A DNA stretch of 19,900 bases from Pseudomonadota bacterium. Lineage in GTDB: Bacteria; Pseudomonadota; Alphaproteobacteria; Ferrovibrionales; Ferrovibrionaceae. How positions within the stretch are numbered: the first letter of the stretch is position 1; each line of letters starts with the position of its first letter. The DNA lies in assembly GCA_023433835.1 (NCBI GenBank), contig JAEYTW010000519.1:1-19900 (forward strand), given 5' to 3'. The notes beneath the pieces were generated by a model. That model was given only the letters and a program-made list of their open reading frames with translations. It made no database searches and was not told the origin of the DNA. Shown here one piece after another: positions 13,971-19,900 of this stretch. Made by a program: the position numbers and the translations under genes.

Positions 13971-15362
13971 TCACCACTTTCCTTGTTGCCAGTTCTGCGT
14001 CAGTTCCTTAATCGTCTTGCGGGCGCGGTCGCGCCAGGCCACCGCACCGGGCGGCGGCCCAGCCGGCCGCACCATCGGCAGCGCCTCCTGCGCCGCGCGG
14101 GCCTGCCAGTCGACCAGCATCACCGCGAAATAGAGCGGGGCGTTGTCGGGGCGGCGGATCTGGCCGGCCAGCGACACGGCGAAATACATCGTGCCGGTCT
14201 TGCCCTCGATGCCGGCATTCTCGCCGTCCGTCGCCATCACCTTCATCAGCCCCTGCAGGTCGGCACCCGACAGCCGCACCAGTTCGGCGAGCTGCCGCGG
14301 CGTGGCGCGGCCCTGCGGCGTCAGGCCGGAATGGTTGGGCAGGGCAAAGCCGCGCCAGTCGACCTGCGGCGCGGCATGCTTGAGCCAGTCGACATGCAGC
14401 GCGGCCGACTGGGCGAGGCTGGCCGGCGGCGCGCCCGCCATGCGGGTCGAGGCGGCCAGCCCGACCAGTTCGGCCGTCATGTTGTTGGAATAGCGTAGCG
14501 CCAGCCGCACGATCTCGGCCAGGGCTGGGCTTTCCACCGCGGCGATGACCGGCGCGGTCGGCGGCACGCGGCCGGCCCGCGGCTCGGCCACGGTCAGGCC
14601 GGCCTTGGCGGCGACGGCGCGGAAGATTTCGGCGGTGTTGCGCCCGGCATCGGCCACCGGCAGGTTGACCATGCCCTTGGGCTCGAGCAGGCCGGGGGCG
14701 TAGAGCCAGCCTTCGCCCGCCACGCCGGCATCGCGCTGCATCGGCGCGGCCGGTTGCGCCAGCGCGCTGGCATGCATGCCGATCCAGGGGGTGGGCAGGG
14801 TGTTGACCGCCGCCGGGCTGGTCACGTCCATTCGCAGGCTGCCGTCCTTGGCGCGCACCCAGGCGGCGATCAGCCGGTTGAAATTGACCGACAGCGCGCT
14901 GATGCCCGGGTTGTAGGGCACCGATTCGGGCTGGCTCGCGTCGATCCGCGGCAGGCGGGGCAGGGCGTTCTCGTCATAGAAGAACCGGCCGTTGACCCGC
15001 GTCACGCCCTGGGAAACCAGGGTTTCGGCCAGCTGGCGCAGCTGGTCGGCGGTCAGCATCGGGTCGCCGCCGCCGACGAGGTAGAGGTCGCCGGTCCAGC
15101 TGGGGCCGGAGCGCGCGCCGGTCGCCGCCAGCCGGGTGGCGAAGCGGAAATCGGGCCCCAGCGTCGAGAGCGCCACGATCGCGGTCGGCAGCTTGGCGAC
15201 CGAGGCCGGGATAAACGCGGTATCGGCATTCTGCTGGGCCAGCAATTTGCCGGTGCCGCCGTCGATCAGCACATAGCCGACCGTGGGCGGGGCCGCCCAG
15301 GCCGCGATGGGGCCAAGGAGGAGGGCTGCGAGGAGCGGAACGAGTCTCAGCATGGCCGGCAT
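13971..15362 (-). CDS. dacB: D-alanyl-D-alanine carboxypeptidase/endopeptidase, PBP4 type (family S13)
   Basis: 463 residues from the ATG at 15362 (a second ATG at 15353 would remove three). A signal peptide is clear: MLRLVPLLAALLLGPIAAWA, with likely cleavage after AWA. The three penicillin-binding motifs are SVAK (S54-K57, nucleophile), SNN (292-294) and KTG (388-390), in the order and spacing of the S13 family, with the large insert between the first two. The enzyme acts in the periplasm, trimming stem peptides and cutting D-Ala-mDAP crosslinks. The C-terminal extension after FAVMLVDWQARAAQEALPM is short and basic. The gene is divergent from tusA, with 78 bases between, and is followed after 5 bases by the SDR gene. 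Confidence 0.94.
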   Translation of the reverse strand: MPAMLRLVPLLAALLLGPIAAWAAPPTVGYVLIDGGTGKLLAQQNADTAFIPASVAKLPTAIVALSTLGPDFRFATRLAATGARSGPSWTGDLYLVGGGDPMLTADQLRQLAETLVSQGVTRVNGRFFYDENALPRLPRIDASQPESVPYNPGISALSVNFNRLIAAWVRAKDGSLRMDVTSPAAVNTLPTPWIGMHASALAQPAAPMQRDAGVAGEGWLYAPGLLEPKGMVNLPVADAGRNTAEIFRAVAAKAGLTVAEPRAGRVPPTAPVIAAVESPALAEIVRLALRYSNNMTAELVGLAASTRMAGAPPASLAQSAALHVDWLKHAAPQVDWRGFALPNHSGLTPQGRATPRQLAELVRLSGADLQGLMKVMATDGENAGIEGKTGTMYFAVSLAGQIRRPDNAPLYFAVMLVDWQARAAQEALPMVRPAGPPPGAVAWRDRARKTIKELTQNWQQGKW

Positions 15363-15404
15363 GCTGGTCGGTTTCACGCGGGAGTGCAACGGGGCGAATC
15401 CTGA

Positions 15405-15410
15405 TATAGT
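15405..15410 (+). promoter_or_regulatory. possible -10 element for tusA and the kinase
   Basis: TATAGT lies 30 bases upstream of the tusA ATG in the 78-base divergent region shared with dacB. No convincing -35 partner is visible at 16-18 bases, so this is weak. Confidence 0.25.
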
Positions 15411-15440
15411 CGGCGGCCGGGACTGGGGATTTTGGCAGCG

Positions 15441-15680
15441 ATGACGGCAGAGGCAGTGGATCGGATCCTGGATACCAGCGGGCTCAATTGCCCGCTGCCG
15501 CTGTTGAAGCTGAAGAAGGCGATCCGCACCATCCCGCCCGGCGGGCTGATCGAGGTGATCGCCTCCGACCCCGGCGCGCCGGAGGATTTCCAGGTATTCT
15601 GTACCACCGAGGGCCACGATCTGGTCGAGGCCACGGCCGCCGAAGGCCGCTTCACCGCGCTGATCCGCCGCGCCGCCTGA
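15441..15680 (+). CDS. tusA: TusA-family sulfur carrier/sulfurtransferase
   Basis: 79 residues from the ATG at 15441. The family signature CPxP appears as GLNCPLPLLKLKKAI with the persulfide-carrying Cys17 in the first helix. The rest (GGLIEVIASDPGAPEDFQVFCTTEGHDLVEATAAEGRFTALIRR) matches the two-layer alpha/beta TusA/SirA/YeeD fold. TusA relays sulfur from cysteine desulfurase for tRNA thiolation or other sulfur trafficking; which of these applies here is not visible because no Tus partners are present. A TTG three codons upstream (15432) is an alternative start. The stop lies 5 bases before the ATG of the giant sensor kinase, so the two are probably cotranscribed. Confidence 0.9.
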   Translation: MTAEAVDRILDTSGLNCPLPLLKLKKAIRTIPPGGLIEVIASDPGAPEDFQVFCTTEGHDLVEATAAEGRFTALIRRAA

Positions 15681-15685
15681 CGCCG

Positions 15686-18600
15686 ATGCCCGGAGGTTTG
15701 CGGCCCGTCATCCAACTGCTCGACGATCTCGACGTCGCGGCCTGCTGGTACGACGCCGAGGACCGTATCGTCGCCTGGAATGCCCAGTACCTGACCTATT
15801 TCCCCGAACAGGCCGGGGTGGTCAGCGTCGGCGAACCCTATCCCGACACGCTGCGCCGGTTCTTTGCCGCGAACCTGCCGGCCGAGGAGCAGGCGGCGCT
15901 GGACATCCACGTCGCCGCCGCGGTCGTGCGCTTCCACCAGCAGACCGAGCCCTACATCTTTCGCCTGTCGTCAGGCGTCTGGCTGAAGGTCGCCATCCGC
16001 GAGATGCCCGATGGCGGCCGGCTCAGGCTGTGGCGCGAGGTGCTGGAGGAACGCATCCAGGCACCGACGACCCAGGCCGCGGTGATGGAAGGGGCCGAGT
16101 TGGTCGCCGCCGGCCTTGCCGTGTTCGACCGCGAGGGCCGCTTCGTCACCGGCAACAAGCGCTATCACGACCTGTTCCCGTCGGTCGGCGAACTCCTGCG
16201 CACCGGTACCGACTTCGCCGAGCATCTGCGCCGCATCGCGCTGACCGCGCTGACCTCGTCGGACGCAGCCCTGCTGGAAGGCGTCATCGCCCGGCGCCAG
16301 CCGGGCACGGCGCCGATCGAGCGTCCGCTGGTGCTGTCGCGCCGCGGCCGCGGCTGGCTGCAATATGCCGAGCGGCGCAACGACGACGGCGGCATCGCCG
16401 TGCTGTGGCTCGACGTCACCGACAAGGTCGAGGCCCAGACCCAGGCGGCCTGGTTCGAGGAGCAGCTGCGCGGCGCGATCGACGCGGTCGACGAAGGTTT
16501 CGTGCTGTTCTCGACCGACGAGCGCATCATCCTGGCCAACGACCGGGTGCGGCAGATCTATCCCACCCTGGTCGACGTGCTGGAGCCGGGCCGCACGCTG
16601 GAAGACCTGGTGCGCCGCGCCATCGAGACCGGCATCCAGGCGATCGAGCCCGGCGAAACCTTCGAGCAGGCGATGGCCAAGGGTATGGCGCGCAACCGCC
16701 AGATCCGCGAACCGTTCGAGCGCGAACTGCCCGACGGCCGCTGGCTGCGCTATGCCTCCTACCGCACGCAGTCGGGCGGCCTCGTCACCCTGCGCACCGA
16801 CATCACCGAGGCCAAGCGCCAGGAAGCGGCGCTGCTCCAGGCCCTGCAGGTGCGCGAGCAGGCCGAGCGGCGCTATCGCCTGCTGGTCGACATCCTGCCC
16901 GATCCGACCTTCACCACCCGCGGCGGCACGATCATGTTCGCCAACCGGGCCGCGGCGCGCTTCTTCCACGTCGACAGCCCCGAGGCCCTGGTCGGGCGGA
17001 ATTATTTCGAGCTGCTGCCGCCCGAGGAGCGCGACCAGTCGCGCGAACGGGGCCGCATCCTGGCGCAGTCGCAACAGCCGATCCCGCTGGCCGAGCGCCG
17101 CTTCCGCTTCGGCGGCGTCGAGCGCATCGCCGAGGTGACGGCGCTGCCGATCGATCCCGATACCGGCGAGATCGGCGGGCGCCACGGCGCGCTGGTGGTG
17201 CTGCGCGACGTCACCGAGAAGCGGATGCAGGAGCGCCGCATCATCGAGCATCAGCGCCAGCTCGAGGCGGTCGTCGGCAATATCGACCAGGGCATCCTGG
17301 TGCTCGATCCCGATCAGCGCATCGTCATCGCCAACGAAGGCTTCCGCCGGATGATCGGCGTGCCGGCCGAGGTGCTGGCGCCCGGCCGCCACATCCAGGA
17401 TTTTTTGCGCGCCCGCATGTCGTCGGGCCTGCATGCCGCCGACGATCCGGCGGCCGGCGATCTCGATGCGCGGGTGATGGCCCGCGTGCGCCAGTTCCGC
17501 GACCATTTCAGCGGCATCGAGGAACAGCACCTGTCGGATGGCCGCACCATCGAGCTGCACCGCTCGACCCTGCCCGACGGCTCGATCGTGACCGCCTATC
17601 GCGACGTCACCGAGCGCCGCCAGCACGAGCGCCTGCTGACCGAGCGCACCCGCCAGCTCGAAGCCGTGGTCGCCAATATCGACCAGGGCGTCACCGTCGT
17701 CGATGCCGATGCCCGCATCGTCATCGTCAATGACGGCTTCATGCAGATGTACGGCTTCCCGCCGGCACTGCGCCGGCCGGGCGTGTCGGTCGCCGATTTC
17801 ATCCGCGACCGCATCACCAGGCGGTTCTGGCGGCAGGGCGAGCGCGACCTGGTCGGCGGCCAGGACCTGGAGGAATACGTTCAGGCCCGGCTGACCGAGG
17901 TCAAGCTGCGGCCGTCGGGCATCAGCGAGGAACATCTGGACGACGGCCGCATCGTCGAGCTGTCGTCGAGCCGCCTGCCCGACGGCAGCGTGGTCAATGC
18001 CTATCGCGACGTCACCGCCAAGCGGGCCGAGCAGGTGCTGCTGGAACTGCGCACCCGCCAGCTCGAGGCGGTGCTGGCCAATATCGACCAGGGCGTCTTC
18101 GTCATCGATGCCGAGATGCGCATCGTCATGGTCAATGACGGCTTCCTGCGCATGCTGGACCTGCCGCCGGAAATCGCGACGCCTGGCACGCCGATCGAGG
18201 ATATCCTGCGCCACCACATGTCGCGCGGGCTGATCTGGCTGTCCGACGGCGGCATCGCCGACGATGTCGAGGCGATGGTGCAGCAGCGGATGGAGCATAT
18301 CCGCCTGACGCCCACGACCGTGCGCGAGGATCACCTGTCGGACGGCCGCATCATCGAGGTGCGCCGCGCCCGCCTGCGCGACAATGGCCTGGTCTCGACC
18401 TATCGCGACGTCACCGAACGCCACCGCCAGCAGGAATTGCTGCGCCGCCATCGCGACGAGCTGGAGGCGGTGGTGGAGAGCCAGACGCGCGACCTGCGCA
18501 TTTCCAAGGAACGGGCCGAGGCGGCGGCCCGGGCGAAATCGGATTTCCTCGCGGTGATGAGCCACGAGATCCGCACGCCGATGAACGGGGTGCTGGGCAT

Positions 18601-19900
18601 GGCCCGCCTGCTGATGCGCGCGGGGCTTACGCCGCAGCAGCGCGACTATGCCGGCACCATTCTGTCGTCGGGCGAATTCCTCCTGTCGATCCTCAACGAC
18701 ATCCTCGATTTCTCGAAATTCGAGGCTGGCGGCGTCGAGATCGAGACCATCGATTTCGACCTGGGCGCGCTGGTTTCCGACATCCATTCGCTGATGGAGC
18801 CGCGCGCGACCGAGAAAGGGCTGGTCCTGTCGACCCGGCTCGGCCCCGATCTGCCGTCCTATCTGCGCGGCGATCCCACCCGGCTGCGCCAGGTGCTGAT
18901 CAACCTGATCGGCAACGCCGTCAAGTTCACCGAGGCCGGCGGCATCGAACTCCTGGTCTCGCGCCGCGACGGGCCCGGGGGGGCGCTGCTGCATGTCGCG
19001 GTGACCGATTCCGGCATCGGCATGACGCCGGATGTACAGGGCCGGCTGTTCGCCGAGTTCAGCCAGGGCGATTCCTCGATCACCCGCCGCTATGGCGGCA
19101 CGGGGCTGGGCCTTGCCATCTCGCGCCGGATCGTCGAGGCGATGGGGGGAGAGATCGGCGTCTGGTCCGAACCCGGTGCCGGCAGCCGCTTCTGGTTCAC
19201 CATGGCGCTGGTGGAAGGGGCCGAGCCGGTGCGCGAGGCGCGCGGCGAGATCAAGCTGCCGTCGCTGCATATCCTGCTGGCCGAGGACAATCCCACCAAC
19301 CAGCGCGTCGCCTCGCTGATGCTGATGCAGGACGGCCATCGCGTAACGCTCGCCGGCGACGGGCGGGAGGCGGTGGTGGCCGCGGCGAACGGCGGCATCG
19401 ACCTGGTGCTGATGGATATGCAGATGCCGCGCATGGACGGCATCGAGGCGACGCGGCGCATCCGCTCGCTGCCCGCGCCGCAGGGCCGGGTGCCGATCGT
19501 CGCCATGACCGCGAACGCGATGTCGACCGATATCGAACGCTGCCTCGAGGCGGGCATGGACGGCCATGTCGCCAAGCCGTTCGATCCCGACCGGCTCTAT
19601 CTGGTGATCGCCGACATCCTGGGCTTGCAGCCGGCGGCGGCGCCGCGGCCGGCGATCCGACCGCCGGCCGAGGTCGAGGCGCTCGACCGTCGCCGCCTCG
19701 ACCGCCTGGTCGAGCGGCTGGGCGCGCAGGACACGCGCGCGCTGATCGACGATTTCTTCGACGGCCAGACCGGGATGGTTTCAGACCTGGCCGCGCTGGT
19801 GCGGGACGATCGCGGCGCGGCCCCCACGGCCCCCCACAGCCAGAAGGGCGCGGCCGCCAATAACGGCCTTTCCCGTCTGTCGCCGGCCGCCGCCCCCGTC
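15686..19900 (+). CDS. seven-PAS hybrid sensor histidine kinase with receiver and HPt domains (incomplete at the right edge)
   Basis: 1405 codons are visible, open to the window end. No transmembrane segment is seen, so it is a cytoplasmic sensor. Seven PAS-like units lie at about 8-120, 136-252, 265-381, 396-515, 527-645, 659-782 and 794-915, most ending in a DVT/DIT-type motif. HisKA follows with phospho-acceptor H960 in MSHEIRTPMNG. The ATPase has an N box (N1077 in NLIGNAVKF), G1 (D1108 in DSGIGM) and G2 (GGTGLGLAIS). The receiver has AEDN at 1199-1202, phospho-acceptor D1244 in LMDMQMP and a Lys in AKPFD. A C-terminal HPt domain has H1384 in HSQKGAAAN. The ATG at 15686 lacks a good ribosome site and probably relies on coupling to tusA. 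The ligand is unknown. Confidence 0.93.
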   Translation, partial: MPGGLRPVIQLLDDLDVAACWYDAEDRIVAWNAQYLTYFPEQAGVVSVGEPYPDTLRRFFAANLPAEEQAALDIHVAAAVVRFHQQTEPYIFRLSSGVWLKVAIREMPDGGRLRLWREVLEERIQAPTTQAAVMEGAELVAAGLAVFDREGRFVTGNKRYHDLFPSVGELLRTGTDFAEHLRRIALTALTSSDAALLEGVIARRQPGTAPIERPLVLSRRGRGWLQYAERRNDDGGIAVLWLDVTDKVEAQTQAAWFEEQLRGAIDAVDEGFVLFSTDERIILANDRVRQIYPTLVDVLEPGRTLEDLVRRAIETGIQAIEPGETFEQAMAKGMARNRQIREPFERELPDGRWLRYASYRTQSGGLVTLRTDITEAKRQEAALLQALQVREQAERRYRLLVDILPDPTFTTRGGTIMFANRAAARFFHVDSPEALVGRNYFELLPPEERDQSRERGRILAQSQQPIPLAERRFRFGGVERIAEVTALPIDPDTGEIGGRHGALVVLRDVTEKRMQERRIIEHQRQLEAVVGNIDQGILVLDPDQRIVIANEGFRRMIGVPAEVLAPGRHIQDFLRARMSSGLHAADDPAAGDLDARVMARVRQFRDHFSGIEEQHLSDGRTIELHRSTLPDGSIVTAYRDVTERRQHERLLTERTRQLEAVVANIDQGVTVVDADARIVIVNDGFMQMYGFPPALRRPGVSVADFIRDRITRRFWRQGERDLVGGQDLEEYVQARLTEVKLRPSGISEEHLDDGRIVELSSSRLPDGSVVNAYRDVTAKRAEQVLLELRTRQLEAVLANIDQGVFVIDAEMRIVMVNDGFLRMLDLPPEIATPGTPIEDILRHHMSRGLIWLSDGGIADDVEAMVQQRMEHIRLTPTTVREDHLSDGRIIEVRRARLRDNGLVSTYRDVTERHRQQELLRRHRDELEAVVESQTRDLRISKERAEAAARAKSDFLAVMSHEIRTPMNGVLGMARLLMRAGLTPQQRDYAGTILSSGEFLLSILNDILDFSKFEAGGVEIETIDFDLGALVSDIHSLMEPRATEKGLVLSTRLGPDLPSYLRGDPTRLRQVLINLIGNAVKFTEAGGIELLVSRRDGPGGALLHVAVTDSGIGMTPDVQGRLFAEFSQGDSSITRRYGGTGLGLAISRRIVEAMGGEIGVWSEPGAGSRFWFTMALVEGAEPVREARGEIKLPSLHILLAEDNPTNQRVASLMLMQDGHRVTLAGDGREAVVAAANGGIDLVLMDMQMPRMDGIEATRRIRSLPAPQGRVPIVAMTANAMSTDIERCLEAGMDGHVAKPFDPDRLYLVIADILGLQPAAAPRPAIRPPAEVEALDRRRLDRLVERLGAQDTRALIDDFFDGQTGMVSDLAALVRDDRGAAPTAPHSQKGAAANNGLSRLSPAAAPV
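17263..18430 (+). repeat. three tandem duplicated PAS modules inside the kinase
   Basis: The marker CAATATCGACCAGGGC recurs at 17278, 17674 and 18079, that is at intervals of 396 and 405 bases (132 and 135 codons). Each module opens with RQLEAVVxNIDQG, continues with a hydrophobic strand plus RIVIxNxGF, and ends with HLSDGR-, LPDGS- and YRDVT-type motifs. The spacing and the near-identical edges indicate recent in-frame duplication, while the module centres have diverged. The four earlier PAS units are more distant. Confidence 0.8.

Noticed and set aside
15971..19567. 1198-codon minus-strand frame opposite the kinase, with repeated 'DDDA-I-D-DALVDI' units
   Set aside because: The repetition mirrors the PAS duplications on the coding strand; no start context or domain.

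Overview
The window is a gene-dense, very GC-rich stretch of an alphaproteobacterial chromosome. The alphaproteobacterial form of CheZ, a mitochondrial-like pyruvate dehydrogenase E2 and the overall gene styles suggest a motile member of the Rhodospirillales or a relative. I cannot name a genus. There are no tRNA or rRNA genes, CRISPR arrays, insertion sequences or phage genes. Nothing longer than about 250 bases is without a gene.

Layout. Positions 1-3307 (minus) hold a flagellar/chemotaxis cluster: a FemAB/GNAT-like acyltransferase, the flagellar export ATPase fliI, a short unknown protein and the N-terminal part of cheZ. Positions 3357-4842 (plus) hold a 60-residue membrane protein followed 7 bases later by a membrane-anchored class III nucleotide cyclase. 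Positions 4809-10294 (minus) hold a homodimeric (AceE-type) 2-oxo acid dehydrogenase E1, its E2 four bases later, and a KefC-like glutathione-gated potassium/proton antiporter. A divergent Lrp/AsnC regulator (10424-10903, plus) shares the E1 upstream region and probably controls it. Positions 10892-11644 (minus) hold a DUF4160 gene and a DUF2442-HTH gene that look like a toxin-antitoxin-style pair, apparently with a leaderless start. Positions 11765-12538 (plus) encode a uracil-DNA-glycosylase-fold protein lacking the usual catalytic Asp, overlapping a convergent unknown basic protein (12483-12947). Positions 12962-13171 (minus) hold a tiny transcription unit described below. Positions 13183-15362 (minus) hold dacB (PBP4-type D,D-peptidase) and an atypical SDR. 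Positions 15441-19900 (plus) hold a TusA-family sulfur carrier and a giant seven-PAS hybrid histidine kinase that runs off the window.

The most unusual item lies between the SDR and the unknown basic protein. It is a 23-codon GTG-started ORF whose Shine-Dalgarno region is complementary to about 16 bases of the 16S rRNA 3' end. A plausible sigma70 promoter precedes it. A near-perfect 16-bp hairpin follows, ending 14 bases before the next gene's ATG. It could be a micro-protein, a leader peptide with an attenuator, or an RNA that engages ribosomes. The E1/E2/Lrp arrangement is the second point of interest, because it resembles the 2-oxobutyrate (MdeB/MdeR) arrangement described in Pseudomonas.
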